Shown: positions 52,092-60,946, numbered from the stretch's first letter. The stretch is 64,000 nt of DNA from Miniphocaeibacter halophilus (GCF_016458825.1 NZ_CP066744.1:1299868-1363867), one strand, 5' to 3'. A program made the numbers and translations. The notes: a model not told the origin generated them from the letters alone.

Positions 52092-52418
52092 TCAAAGTAT
52101 AATTGATTTTATAACAAAACCTATTGTTAAAATAATTGCAATTGCTGATATAGAACAATAAAGTAGAATTTTTTTAACATCTTGAATAGAAGATGGATAA
52201 TTAGTTGAGGAATTATTTTTAATATCTTTGCCTAGTAAAATATAATCTGTACTAATATTATAAATTTCACTTAATTTTATAATATTATCTATATCCGGAT
52301 TTCCTTGTCCAGATTCCCATTTAGAAATTGCTTGTCTTGAAATATTTAATTTTTCAGCAAGTTCTTCTTGAGAGTAGTTTCTTTCTTTTCTTAAATTTTG
52401 TAATCTTTCTGAAATCAT
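52092..52418 (-). CDS. XRE-family HTH protein with C-terminal membrane helix (108 aa)
   Basis: The N-terminal HTH (LQNLRKERNYSQEELAEKLNISR, QAISKWESGQGNPD) is of the Cro/CI type. A linker and a single hydrophobic C-terminal helix (residues 83-105) suggest a membrane-tethered regulator. AGGAGG precedes the ATG. It is paralogous in layout to the gene at 52699. The 280-nt gap between the two holds no gene. Confidence 0.85.
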   Translation of the reverse strand: MISERLQNLRKERNYSQEELAEKLNISRQAISKWESGQGNPDIDNIIKLSEIYNISTDYILLGKDIKNNSSTNYPSSIQDVKKILLYCSISAIAIILTIGFVIKSIIL

Positions 52419-52698
52419 AATAACCTCCTATATTTATTAATAGATTACCATAAATTCTTAGTTGCATACTACCAAACTAAGCTTAATAGCTGTCAACTAG
52501 TAGTTGCACAAATGATATTTATAGTAATTAGTAAATGTTTAGCTATTTATTATAAAAATACAATTTACAACTGGAGGTCCACTTTGTAAAAATTAGCATT
52601 AAATAAAAAAAACTGTAATTTTTATCCTGTTATATTAAGGCTAACAAATATATAACTTTCTTAATTTAAAGTTTAGATTTTTTATGATTTTCGAAATT

Positions 52699-53001
52699 TT
52701 ATTTAAACAGTATTGTTATTGCAGCAATAATAATAAATAAAAAAACTCCCAGGGTTATTACCGACAAAACTATCATTAATATTTTAAAGAAAAAGTCAGA
52801 ACTACTTTTTCCAGTTAATAAATAGTCAGTGGAAGTTCTATAGATTTTACTTAATTTAATTAAATTATTTATACTAGGTTCTTTTTCTCCGCTTTCCCAA
52901 CTAATAATTTCCTCTGAAGAAATATTCAAATCCTTTGCTAAATTTTCTAAATCAATTTTTTGTTTTTCCCTTATTATTTTTAATCTTTCATGAAATTCCA
53001 T
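52699..53001 (-). CDS. XRE-family HTH protein with C-terminal membrane helix (100 aa)
   Basis: It has the same layout as its neighbour: HTH (RLKIIREKQKIDLENLAKDLNIS, IISWESGEKEPS) then a hydrophobic tail (residues about 73-97). The HTH is less canonical. Two ATGs in a row (53004, 53001) follow an AGGTGA that overlaps the nudC stop, so it is translationally coupled to nudC. Confidence 0.82.
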   Translation of the reverse strand: MEFHERLKIIREKQKIDLENLAKDLNISSEEIISWESGEKEPSINNLIKLSKIYRTSTDYLLTGKSSSDFFFKILMIVLSVITLGVFLFIIIAAITILFK

Positions 53002-53005
53002 CATA

Positions 53006-53848
53006 TCACCTAAACTTTACTCTATTATCTTTAAACATTTGTATCATTTCAGCTGTTAAACTAATTAAGTCAGGGCTATTATACAATTCCTCCCTAGTAA
53101 CCCATTTAGCCATAGAAAGTTCATTTTTGTCCAATACTATTTCGTCAGAGCCGTCTAGTTCACAGAAAAATCCAAATAATAGGGAGCAGGAAAAACTCCA
53201 AGGTTGACTTTTATAGTATGTAATATTTTTTACATTTAGTCCAACTTCTTCCATTACTTCACGACGTACTGTATCTTCTATATTTTCACCAATTTCTGCA
53301 TAACCTGCTACTAGGGCATAGTTTTTATATTTACTTCTATTATATTTAGTAACCAATAATTTGTCTTTATTTATTATACCAACTATAACAGCAGGAGCTA
53401 AAAAAGGATACCTAATGTCATTACAATTACTACATACCATAGACCTGGAATTTTCACTATGGTACATTTTGCTGCCACACTTACCACAATACTTCGTGTT
53501 GTTGTACCATGTATTAAGTTGATATCCTGTTATTCCAGCAAAGGATAAGTATGTGGGCTTTGTTTTTCTTAAAATGAAATTTGAGTGTAGGGAATATTCT
53601 TTTAGTTTACTCGTATCTACATTTTCTGCTAAAAAATAGTTCCTATTGTCAATTGTAAATAAGAATGTATATTTTATGTTTTTCTCTTTTATTTCTTCTA
53701 TTGTTGGATAAATTATAGTGTTATTTTCTTTTTTTAATAGAATTTTTTCCTTATTATAAATTAATGCTATATCCTCTTTTTTAGGTTTTATATTTTTGTA
53801 TTCATTATTAAAAACATGAGGACAAATATCGTTAATCATTTTAATCAC
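53006..53848 (-). CDS. nudC: NADH pyrophosphatase NudC (Nudix, zinc ribbon)
   Basis: A 280-residue Nudix enzyme. The zinc ribbon has two Cys pairs (CGKCGSKMYHSEN; VCSNC). The Nudix box G(x5)E(x7)REVMEEVGL is complete, and the downstream SQPWSFSCSLLFGF matches the SQPWPFPxS motif of NAD(H)-specific members. It hydrolyses NADH to NMNH and AMP and may decap NAD-RNA. The TGA stop overlaps the next gene's ribosome binding site. Confidence 0.92.
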   Translation of the reverse strand: MIKMINDICPHVFNNEYKNIKPKKEDIALIYNKEKILLKKENNTIIYPTIEEIKEKNIKYTFLFTIDNRNYFLAENVDTSKLKEYSLHSNFILRKTKPTYLSFAGITGYQLNTWYNNTKYCGKCGSKMYHSENSRSMVCSNCNDIRYPFLAPAVIVGIINKDKLLVTKYNRSKYKNYALVAGYAEIGENIEDTVRREVMEEVGLNVKNITYYKSQPWSFSCSLLFGFFCELDGSDEIVLDKNELSMAKWVTREELYNSPDLISLTAEMIQMFKDNRVKFR

Positions 53849-53974
53849 CAGCTTTATAAATATATTAACAGAAAGAAGTAATTAGAGCCATATAATTAAT
53901 AAATATAGTAAGTTTATATATTTTTATAGGTAGATAATATATAATAGATACAATTATTTATGTGGGAGGGAAAT

Positions 53975-54628
53975 TTGAATTTAAGAAAAAATGGATTTTA
54001 TTTTATGATTATAGCAATAATAAGTGAATTAATTCTACCTTTTGTTCTTGGTTATTTTGTTGCAGACTTTAATCAAATAGTAAATGTAATAAGTAAATTT
54101 GGCGAAACAGAGGGTTTTGTAAATATAGTTTTTAAAATATGGGAAATTACAAATGGTATTTTGTTTTTTATGGCAATACCGGCATTTTTTACTAGATTTA
54201 GTAACACTTCAAAAAAACTGGCTAAATACTTAAGTATATCAATAGGGGTATTTTCCTTAGGAGATTGTATTCTTACAGGATTATTTGATAATTCCATGTT
54301 GAATTTTAAAATTATTAATATAGGAAAGTTAATTCATGGTTCAGCTTCCTTTATGGCTTTTGTAGCTATAATTATAGGAATTTTAATATTAGGAAGATTA
54401 TATAGTTTAGAAAAGAATAAGAAAATGGTAAATATAACAATTATAAATTTTATATTAGTAGGAATCTTTATGGTTTTGTTTGCAGTTTCTAAATTTGAGT
54501 TTTTCTATATTATTGCCGGTAGATACAGGGGCTTGTGGCAGAAACTCTCCTTATTATTTACTTTCTTACCATTTTTTATAGTAGCTGTAAATGGAGTAGT
54601 AGATAAAACATTGATTAGAAACAATTAA
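53975..54628 (+). CDS. Multi-span membrane protein (DUF998-like), unknown function
   Basis: It has about six membrane helices in 217 residues, with conserved-looking polar residues between helices (WEITNGILFF, GDCILTGLFDN). It loosely resembles DUF998/DUF4386-type proteins. The frame starts at an ATG (53960), but that ATG precedes the Shine-Dalgarno GGGAGG (53964-53969), so the TTG at 53975 is the likely start. It is followed after 13 nt by a GNAT gene. Confidence 0.65.
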   Translation: MNLRKNGFYFMIIAIISELILPFVLGYFVADFNQIVNVISKFGETEGFVNIVFKIWEITNGILFFMAIPAFFTRFSNTSKKLAKYLSISIGVFSLGDCILTGLFDNSMLNFKIINIGKLIHGSASFMAFVAIIIGILILGRLYSLEKNKKMVNITIINFILVGIFMVLFAVSKFEFFYIIAGRYRGLWQKLSLLFTFLPFFIVAVNGVVDKTLIRNN

Positions 54629-54641
54629 ACAAGGAGATAAT

Positions 54642-55082
54642 ATGGAAATAGAAATTATTAGCAATGAGAATAAATTATGGAATAAAGTTATAAATTATGC
54701 TGATAATTGTTCTTGGGTGGCAGGGAAATTCCTAGCTATTAATATGAGAAAAAACAATTTTACAAGTTGGGAAAGAGTAATAGCTGTTATAGATAATAAC
54801 AATATTATAGGATTTTCTACTCTAACAAAAAAAGATGGAAATCCCAATTTAGAGTACGGTCCTTTTATAGGTTTTGTCTTTGTAGATGAAAAATACCGTG
54901 GCAATAGAATAAGTGAAGAGATGATAAATACAGGACTAGAATATTTTAAACTACTAAACTTCAATGAGGCTTACATTATAAGTGAAGAAAGTGGTTTATA
55001 TGAAAAATATGGATTTAAGGTAGTTCAAGAAAAACAGAATAATTTTGGCAATATTGAAAAAATTTTCAAAAAGGAATTGTAG
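54642..55082 (+). CDS. GNAT family N-acetyltransferase (146 aa)
   Basis: A minimal GNAT: NIIGFSTLTKKDG strand, then PFIGFVFVDEKYRGNRISEEMINTGLEYF (acetyl-CoA pyrophosphate loop; R-G-N-R is a weak variant of Q/RxxGxG/A), AYIISEESGLYEKYGFKVV at the end. AAGGAG precedes the ATG. Substrate unknown. It probably shares an mRNA with the membrane protein before it. Confidence 0.8.
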   Translation: MEIEIISNENKLWNKVINYADNCSWVAGKFLAINMRKNNFTSWERVIAVIDNNNIIGFSTLTKKDGNPNLEYGPFIGFVFVDEKYRGNRISEEMINTGLEYFKLLNFNEAYIISEESGLYEKYGFKVVQEKQNNFGNIEKIFKKEL

Positions 55083-55127
55083 TATATTAAATATATAGAC
55101 AATGGCAATAGTATGAACAATTTCTAT

Positions 55128-55160
55128 AAGAGGAAATAATAATTGTTATTATTTTCTCTT
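55128..55160 (+). terminator. Terminator after the GNAT gene
   Basis: AAGAG-g-AAATAATAA pairs with TTATTATTT-t-CTCTT around a TTG loop. Confidence 0.75.
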
Positions 55161-55183
55161 ATCTTTTTGTTAATATAATAGTG

Positions 55184-55192
55184 TGATATAAT
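55184..55192 (+). promoter_or_regulatory. Extended -10 promoter of the lipoate operon
   Basis: TGATATAAT (TGn plus TATAAT) lies 52 nt before the first lipoate ligase ATG. The -35 region is only a T-rich stretch (CTTTTTGT). Confidence 0.5.
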
Positions 55193-55243
55193 TTTTATAT
55201 TGGGAAAAAGTTTCCAAATATTTCTTATTTAAGGGGAAATTTA

Positions 55244-56278
55244 ATGATAGTTATAGAAAATAATAATTTGGATCCGGCATATAATCATGCTTTAGAAGAG
55301 TATTTATTTAATAATTTCAAGGAAGATATTTTTATAATATGGAGAAATAGACCATGTATTCTTTTAGGGCGTAATCAAAATATATATAAGGAAGTAAATA
55401 TTGACTACTGTATTGAAAACAATATGGATATTGTAAGAAGACTTTCCGGAGGAGGCACAATTTATTGTGATTTAGAAATAATCCAATATACTTTTATTAC
55501 AAGGGAAAGGGAGGGGAATTCCTTTAGTTATTTTACAAAACCTATAATCGACTCTTTAGATAAACTTGGCTTAAAGGGAGAGTTTACAGGTAGAAATGAC
55601 CTTATAATTGACGGAAAGAAGTTTTCAGGAAATGCACAATATCATAGTAATGGGAAGGTTCTTCATCATGGTTCAATACTGTATGGTGGGAACATGGAAA
55701 ATATGAAAAAGGCCCTTAGACCAAATCCATTAAAATTTGTTGGTAAAAATGTTAATTCTGTTTCAGCTAGAGTTGGAATGTTAAAAAACGAAATGGATTT
55801 ATCGGTTACAGAATTTATGGACCATATTAAAAAAACGGTCTTAGAAGATTTTAAAATTAATAAAATAAGCAAAATAGATGAAAAAACAGAAGATGAAATT
55901 TTAAAAATAAAAACTAAAAGATTTGCTTCAGATAATTGGAATTATGGGAAAAGTCCAAAATGCGGTATAAAACACTCTGTTAAGCATAACTTTGGCATTG
56001 TAGAATACGGAGTATCCCTTGCTAATGGAGTAGTTGACGATATTATAATCAATGGGGATTTCTTTGGTAAAGACGATATAAAGAAATTTTCTGAAAGGCT
56101 AGTAGGTCTTAGATTTACAGAAAAAGATTTTAAAAATGCCCTATATACCAATAAAATATCCGATTATATTGATGGGATGACATCTGAAATTTTCATTAAC
56201 GATATTTTTAAAAGAGAAAGTATTGAAAGAAGCAATATTTTAATAGAGGATATTAATTGTAAGAAGGAGTGTCTATGA
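55244..56278 (+). CDS. lplA: Lipoate-protein ligase A (first of two)
   Basis: A 344-residue lipoate/octanoate ligase-family protein: RPCILLGRNQNIYKEVN, RRLSGGGTIYCD, the catalytic Lys in NDLIIDGKKFSGNAQYH, HHGSILYGG and a C-terminal accessory domain (residues about 250-335). It attaches free lipoate via lipoyl-AMP to E2 or GcvH domains. No lipoyl-accepting complex lies in the window. Its end overlaps the next, paralogous ligase by 4 nt. Confidence 0.9.
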   Translation: MIVIENNNLDPAYNHALEEYLFNNFKEDIFIIWRNRPCILLGRNQNIYKEVNIDYCIENNMDIVRRLSGGGTIYCDLEIIQYTFITREREGNSFSYFTKPIIDSLDKLGLKGEFTGRNDLIIDGKKFSGNAQYHSNGKVLHHGSILYGGNMENMKKALRPNPLKFVGKNVNSVSARVGMLKNEMDLSVTEFMDHIKKTVLEDFKINKISKIDEKTEDEILKIKTKRFASDNWNYGKSPKCGIKHSVKHNFGIVEYGVSLANGVVDDIIINGDFFGKDDIKKFSERLVGLRFTEKDFKNALYTNKISDYIDGMTSEIFINDIFKRESIERSNILIEDINCKKECL

Positions 56279-57252
56279 TAGTTGTAAATAGTCCATATAA
56301 TAGAATTGCATATAATCTAGCTGTTGAAAACTATGTTTTTAATAATTATGATGATGATATTTTTATGGTGTGGAGAAATCAACCTTGTGTTGTAATTGGT
56401 AGAAACCAAAATATATATAAGGAAGTAAATATTAAATACTGTGAAGAAAACAATATTGAAATAGTAAGGCGACTTTCAGGTGGGGGAGCGGTTTTTCAGG
56501 ATATGGAAGTTATTCAATACAGCTTTATTACAAAGGAAAGGGAAGGAAATTCCTTTGAATATTTTACCAAGCCTGTTCTTATAGCCTTAGAAAAACTTGG
56601 ACTACATGGAGAATTTACAGGAAGAAATGATTTAGTTATAGATGGTAAGAAGTTTTCCGGTAATGCTCAATACCATAGACATGGTAAAGTATTACATCAT
56701 GGAACAATACTTTTTGGTGGAAATTTAGAACATTTAAAAAATGCTTTAAAGCCAAACCCTTTGAAATTCGTTGGTAAAAACGTTAAGTCCGTATCTTCAA
56801 GAGTAGGAAGACTAAAGGATGAAATAGATTTAACGCCACAGGAATTTATGGACCATTTAAATAAAACTGTAATGGAAGTATTTAATATTGACCATATTAC
56901 AGAGCCAAATGAAGAGGAAAAGAAAAAAATAGAGGAAATTGTTTCTGAAAAATTTGGTAACGATAATTGGAATTATGGAATGACTCCGAAATTTCAAATT
57001 GAACTTGCTGAAAAACACGACTTTGGCATAGTTGAATATGGAATATCCTTAGACAAGGGTAAGGTAAGTAAATTTGTCATAACAGGTGACTTTTTTAGCA
57101 ACGATGAAGTTGACAAGTTAACTGAAAAATTCATAGGATTAAATTTTACAGAAAGTGAATTTAAAAAAGCTTTAGAAGGTGTTAATGTAGGTTTTTATAT
57201 AATAGGAATGACAGAGGAAATTTTTATAAAGGATTTATTTAAAGAAAGATAG
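56275..57252 (+). CDS. lplA: Lipoate-protein ligase A (second of two)
   Basis: A 325-residue paralogue of the preceding gene, with the same motifs (RRLSGGGAVFQD, NDLVIDGKKFSGNAQYH, HHGTILFGG) and an accessory domain. A GTG at 56269 is in frame, but AAGGAG spacing favours the ATG at 56275. The two copies may divide target proteins or substrates (lipoate versus octanoate), as is known for LplA1/LplA2 pairs in some Firmicutes. Confidence 0.9.
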   Translation: MIVVNSPYNRIAYNLAVENYVFNNYDDDIFMVWRNQPCVVIGRNQNIYKEVNIKYCEENNIEIVRRLSGGGAVFQDMEVIQYSFITKEREGNSFEYFTKPVLIALEKLGLHGEFTGRNDLVIDGKKFSGNAQYHRHGKVLHHGTILFGGNLEHLKNALKPNPLKFVGKNVKSVSSRVGRLKDEIDLTPQEFMDHLNKTVMEVFNIDHITEPNEEEKKKIEEIVSEKFGNDNWNYGMTPKFQIELAEKHDFGIVEYGISLDKGKVSKFVITGDFFSNDEVDKLTEKFIGLNFTESEFKKALEGVNVGFYIIGMTEEIFIKDLFKER

Positions 57253-57263
57253 GGATGAAGTAA

Positions 57264-58109
57264 ATGAAAATAAAAAGAAAACCGGAATGGATGAAGCTTA
57301 AAATTCAAGGAGGAGGAAATACTGCAGAAGTAAAACATCTGCTAGATGACTTGAATTTAAATACAGTTTGCACCCATGCAAATTGTCCAAATAAAATGGA
57401 ATGTTATGAAAGAAGAACAGCTACATTTATGATTTTAGGAAGTGTGTGTACAAGAAATTGTAAATTCTGCGATGTTACCCATGGAAAGCCAGACCCTGTA
57501 AATGAGCAGGAACCCAAGAATTTAGCTGAAGCTGTTAGAAGACTTAATCTTAAACATGCAGTTATAACATCTGTCGATAGAGATGATTTAGAAGACGGTG
57601 GTGCTAAACAGTTTAGAGATGTAATTAGGGAAATAAGAGCATTGACTCCGGGAGTAACAGTTGAAGTATTAATTCCGGATTTAAAGGGAAAAGAAGAATT
57701 AATGGATATAATTTATGATGAAAAACCAGATGTTTTAAATCATAATATAGAAGTAGTACCGGAATTATATGATAAAATAATGCCAGGTTCTAATTTTGAA
57801 AGAAGTTTGAAAGTCTTAGACTATGCTAAGAAAAAAGGTCTTGTAACAAAAACGGGAATTATGGTTGGACTTGGAGAAACAGAAGAACAAATGATAAATA
57901 CTTTTAAAAGATTAAGGGAAATAGATGTAAATATGATAACAATAGGACAGTATTTACAACCATCATTAGAACATGCAGAATTAAAAGAATATGTAACTCC
58001 GGAACAATTTAAAAAATATGAGGACCTTGCCTATGAAATGGGATTTTTAAAAGTAGCATCAGGTCCCTTTGTAAGAAGCTCATACCATGCTGAAGCAATA
58101 AAATTATAA
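57264..58109 (+). CDS. lipA: Lipoyl synthase (radical SAM)
   Basis: A 281-residue enzyme with both [4Fe-4S] motifs: auxiliary CTHANCPNKMEC (CX4CX5C) near residue 36 and radical-SAM CTRNCKFC (CX3CX2C) near residue 60. The C-terminal RSSYHA carries the Ser that ligates the auxiliary cluster. It inserts sulfur at C6 and C8 of octanoyl groups. It lies 11 nt after the second ligase. No LipB octanoyltransferase is present here, so octanoate would have to come through one of the ligases. Confidence 0.95.
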   Translation: MKIKRKPEWMKLKIQGGGNTAEVKHLLDDLNLNTVCTHANCPNKMECYERRTATFMILGSVCTRNCKFCDVTHGKPDPVNEQEPKNLAEAVRRLNLKHAVITSVDRDDLEDGGAKQFRDVIREIRALTPGVTVEVLIPDLKGKEELMDIIYDEKPDVLNHNIEVVPELYDKIMPGSNFERSLKVLDYAKKKGLVTKTGIMVGLGETEEQMINTFKRLREIDVNMITIGQYLQPSLEHAELKEYVTPEQFKKYEDLAYEMGFLKVASGPFVRSSYHAEAIKL

Positions 58110-58136
58110 TATGAAAATTAAATAATAAATTCAAAG

Positions 58137-58185
58137 TACACCCTAGGGTTAAATACATAATTTACTCCTAAGGTGTATTTTTATT
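58137..58185 (+). terminator. Terminator of the lipoate operon
   Basis: TACACC and GGTGTA close an imperfect stem that includes CCTAGGGTTAAAT on the left and complementary AATTTACTCCTAAGG on the right, followed by TTTTTA. Confidence 0.8.
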
Positions 58186-58263
58186 TAAATAATTTTAAAT
58201 ATAGTTAAATTTTTATCCCTTATGATATAATGTATTAATATAAATCAAATAGATGGGGTTGTT

Positions 58264-59358
58264 ATGAAAAATATACGGTTTTATTTACGAGTTATACTTA
58301 TGTTAGGAGTTACTGTTTCAGTTCTTTACTGGAGTAACAACTATATGGCATTTAATATGGCTTGTATTATTTGTTTAGTTTTTTTCTTAGTAAATAATGC
58401 ACTATCACAGGTTACAAGAAAAGAAAAAGTTTTATATTTAATTATTTATACTATAATTATGGCTTTTCAAATAATTGCCAATAATTTTATTTTTTATTTT
58501 TTTGCAAATGACGAAAAATTCTTTTTAATATACAGAATAATAGGAATTGCATTAATTCTTACGCCATTTTTTATTAAGCGAATATTAGTAAAAACTGGGC
58601 TTGTTTTTTTAATATATCCATATTTTAATAGATTTTACTCTTTTACCTATTCTCAAATTATGAAGGATAGAGATATTATTACAGGAAAGATTGAGCTGGT
58701 AAAAAGAGCGGGAACTACAATAACAAGAGAACAAATAAATGAAATAATACAGGATATACCAAAACACAATGCTTTTTCATATATAAATAATAAAAGTCTT
58801 TCAGAAGAATATTTTAAGAAGGCTTATTCTACTGTAGACAATGGTTATATATATATTGTTATATCCAGAACTAAAAGTTCGGCTAGTGAAATAATAGGAG
58901 CCTTTACAAATAAACTATATAATCATGTGTCATTATCCTTTGATGAAAAACTAGAAACTATTATAAGTTATAATGGCGGTGGAGGTGTCTATTCACCGGG
59001 ACTAAATCCGGAAGAATTGGAACAATTAATTGAAAATGAAGGTGCTTCTATAATAGTATATAAATTAAAGGCAGATTCAATACAGAAAAGAACTATCATA
59101 GAAAAGGTTAAAGAAATAAATGAAGTAGGAAGTTCCTACAATATTGCCGGAGTTTTTCAATACTCCCATAAGCCAAATATTATGTTCTGCTCTCAATTTG
59201 TATATTTAATGTTGGAAATAGCAGGTTTAAATTATTTTAATAAAAATATTATGAAGGTTAAACCGACGGATTTTATAGAGCTGGATTATTATAGAAAATT
59301 AGAATATATTAATAAAATTGAAATAAAAAAAGAAGTAGTTGAATATAAAAGAGACTAA
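58264..59358 (+). CDS. Membrane protein with YiiX-like (NlpC/P60-related) cysteine hydrolase domain
   Basis: A 364-residue protein. Four N-terminal membrane helices (about 7-25, 27-46, 58-80, 88-103) precede a permuted papain-like domain with His221 in YNHVSLSFD and Cys309 in MFCSQFVYLMLEIAG, plus a GGGGVYSPG loop. This His-before-Cys order is typical of YiiX/YebB-like enzymes, some of which act on lipids or peptidoglycan. The substrate is unknown. Catalytic residues are intact, so it is probably active, and a lone gene with its own terminator. Confidence 0.78.
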   Translation: MKNIRFYLRVILMLGVTVSVLYWSNNYMAFNMACIICLVFFLVNNALSQVTRKEKVLYLIIYTIIMAFQIIANNFIFYFFANDEKFFLIYRIIGIALILTPFFIKRILVKTGLVFLIYPYFNRFYSFTYSQIMKDRDIITGKIELVKRAGTTITREQINEIIQDIPKHNAFSYINNKSLSEEYFKKAYSTVDNGYIYIVISRTKSSASEIIGAFTNKLYNHVSLSFDEKLETIISYNGGGGVYSPGLNPEELEQLIENEGASIIVYKLKADSIQKRTIIEKVKEINEVGSSYNIAGVFQYSHKPNIMFCSQFVYLMLEIAGLNYFNKNIMKVKPTDFIELDYYRKLEYINKIEIKKEVVEYKRD

Positions 59359-59386
59359 AAAAGGGAAGTTTTAAAACTTCCCTTTT
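59359..59386. terminator. Terminator between the cysteine hydrolase and the DUF6572 genes
   Basis: AAAAGGGAAGTTTT and AAAACTTCCCTTTT form a perfect palindrome. It works on both strands for the convergent genes. Confidence 0.9.
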
Positions 59387-59391
59387 AACCT

Positions 59392-59412
59392 TATTAAATA
59401 AACTATTTAATA
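59392..59412 (-). promoter_or_regulatory. Candidate bacterial SECIS element (DUF6572 gene A)
   Basis: On the minus strand TATTAAATA-GTT-TATTTAATA is a perfect 9-bp stem with a 3-nt loop that begins with G. The loop begins 20 nt after the TGA, inside the 16-37 nt window I recall for bacterial SECIS elements. It is AT-only in the stem, so chance is possible. Confidence 0.45.
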
Positions 59413-59414
59413 CT

Positions 59415-59786
59415 TTAGAAACCTCAGCCACAGGAAGTTGGTTCTTCTTGTGAACTTTCATCAATAGCAACAATAACCTTAATGTTTTCTTTTTCTAAAT
59501 CCCCATTAACCATATCAAAGAACTTTATTGCAAGTTCAGTAGGATATGAATTCATATGAATATCTATTGTAAATTCATTAAATTCATCATCTGGATAAAC
59601 ATGTTTGTACTGTTTGCTTCTTATATATTCTACATAAGCATTAATTTTATTTTGTAAATGCTCTAAATGTTGTTTCTCATCGTCAGTAACCCAATTAAGA
59701 GTGTCATTAATCAATAATATTAAATCACTTTCATTTCTATTATTAATTCCTAAACCATCGACTTGAAAATATTCATTAACTGCCAT
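59415..59786 (-). CDS. DUF6572 protein A, candidate C-terminal selenoprotein (TGA at 59426-59424)
   Basis: Read conventionally this is a 120-residue protein ending EEPTSCG at a TGA. It matches DUF6572 (FQVDGLGI, LILLINDTLNWVTDDEKQHLEHLQNKINAYVEYI), a small family of unknown function. Past the TGA the frame continues Gly-Phe-TAA, giving a tail C-G-U-G-F if TGA encodes selenocysteine. The paralogue at 59871 has the same GGC-TGA-GGT context and a matching hairpin. A TTG-started longer frame (59798) is rejected because GGAGG is spaced for the ATG at 59786. I give the end of the extended frame. If TGA is a stop, the CDS ends at 59424. Confidence 0.7.
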
Positions 59787-59850
59787 AATAACCTCCAAAA
59801 AATTATTCAGGTAAAAAAACCTGTATAATTATATACCCAATTTTTCAAAT

Positions 59851-59867
59851 CTAAATATACTATTTAG
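59851..59867 (-). promoter_or_regulatory. Candidate bacterial SECIS element (DUF6572 gene B)
   Basis: On the minus strand CTAAATA-GTA-TATTTAG is a 7-bp stem with a 3-nt loop beginning with G, starting 19 nt after the TGA. Position and loop match the element after gene A, while stem pairs differ in a compensatory way. Confidence 0.45.
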
Positions 59868-59870
59868 TAA

Positions 59871-60221
59871 TTAACAACCTCAGCCTGAAAAATTTTGTTT
59901 AGAGTATGATAGCTTAAATGTGATTTTGTTTTCTTTAAACTCATCCTTATATTTTTCTAATAAATCTAAAGCAGGTTGTGGAAGTTCATATTCATATATA
60001 TATTTAATAATAAAACTAGAATATTGGTTATTTTTAAATAAAGAATCAAACTTTCTTCCCCTTATATATTCAATGTAGTATTTAATCTTATTTTCCAAAT
60101 GATAAAGATGTGTACCTTCTATTTCTTCATTCCATAAAAGCGAGTCGTTTATATGCAATGTAAGAACTTCTTTATTGTCTGTTTCAAATCCGTCTATTAA
60201 GTATTGTTCAGTAATGCTCAT
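59871..60221 (-). CDS. DUF6572 protein B, candidate C-terminal selenoprotein (TGA at 59882-59880)
   Basis: Read conventionally this is a 113-residue DUF6572 protein (LIDGFETDNKEVLTLHINDSLLW, THLYHLENKIKYYIEYI) ending QNFSG at a TGA. The frame continues Gly-Cys-TAA, so a Sec reading gives S-G-U-G-C, a Sec-x-Cys pair that mirrors the Cys-x-Sec of the paralogue. It is the first gene of the tandem pair, with GAGGAGG before the ATG, and is divergent from queH. The two proteins are only moderately similar overall, yet the TGA context and downstream hairpin are shared. A plain stop at 59880 remains possible. Confidence 0.7.
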
Positions 60222-60298
60222 AATAACCTCCTCTAGCTATATATATTTATAATACCCAAAATATGTTACAATATTATTTTAATAGAGGGGAATGTCTT

Positions 60299-60946
60299 AT
60301 GGAAAAAAGAAATTATCAAAAAGAGTTAGAAAAAATAATCACTAATATAGATAAAGAAAATCCACCGAAACTACTATTGCATAGCTGTTGTGGACCGTGT
60401 TCAAGTTATGTTTTAGAGTATTTAAGTCAGTATTTTAAAATTACCTTATTTTATTATAATCCAAATATTTTTCCGAAGAAGGAATATTTTATTAGACTGG
60501 AAGAGCAAAAAAAGGTAATAAAGAAAATTCCTTCTAAATATCCTATAGATTTAATTGAGGGAGAATATATTCCTAAAAAATATTATGACAGTATTAAGGG
60601 TTACGAAGATTTAGGTGAAGGAACGGAAAGATGTTTTAGATGTTATGAATTTAGAATGAAACAAGCTGCTTTTTTGTGTAAGAAATATAAGATGGATTAT
60701 TTTACGACTACTTTAAGTATTAGTCCCTATAAAAATGCCAATAAAATAAATGAAATAGGAGAAAAAATTGCTTTAGAGTATAAGGTAAAACATCTGCCAT
60801 CGGATTTTAAGAAAAAAGGTGGATACCAACGTTCAATAGAACTATCTAAAATTTGGAATTTATACAGACAGGATTACTGTGGTTGTATTTTTTCAAAAAA
60901 TGAAACAGAAGAGAGAATAAAAAGAAAAAAAGATATACATATGTAG
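60299..60946 (+). CDS. queH: Epoxyqueuosine reductase QueH
   Basis: A 215-residue QueH (DUF208) protein: LLHSCCGPCSSYVLEYL (adjacent Cys pair plus CxxC), CFRCYEFRM and a late DYCGCIFSK, giving the Cys set that binds an Fe-S cluster and a second metal. It performs the last step of tRNA queuosine synthesis in bacteria lacking QueG. The frame extends upstream to 60263, but GAGGGG (60285-60290) fits the ATG at 60299. Divergent from the DUF6572 pair. Confidence 0.92.
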   Translation: MEKRNYQKELEKIITNIDKENPPKLLLHSCCGPCSSYVLEYLSQYFKITLFYYNPNIFPKKEYFIRLEEQKKVIKKIPSKYPIDLIEGEYIPKKYYDSIKGYEDLGEGTERCFRCYEFRMKQAAFLCKKYKMDYFTTTLSISPYKNANKINEIGEKIALEYKVKHLPSDFKKKGGYQRSIELSKIWNLYRQDYCGCIFSKNETEERIKRKKDIHM

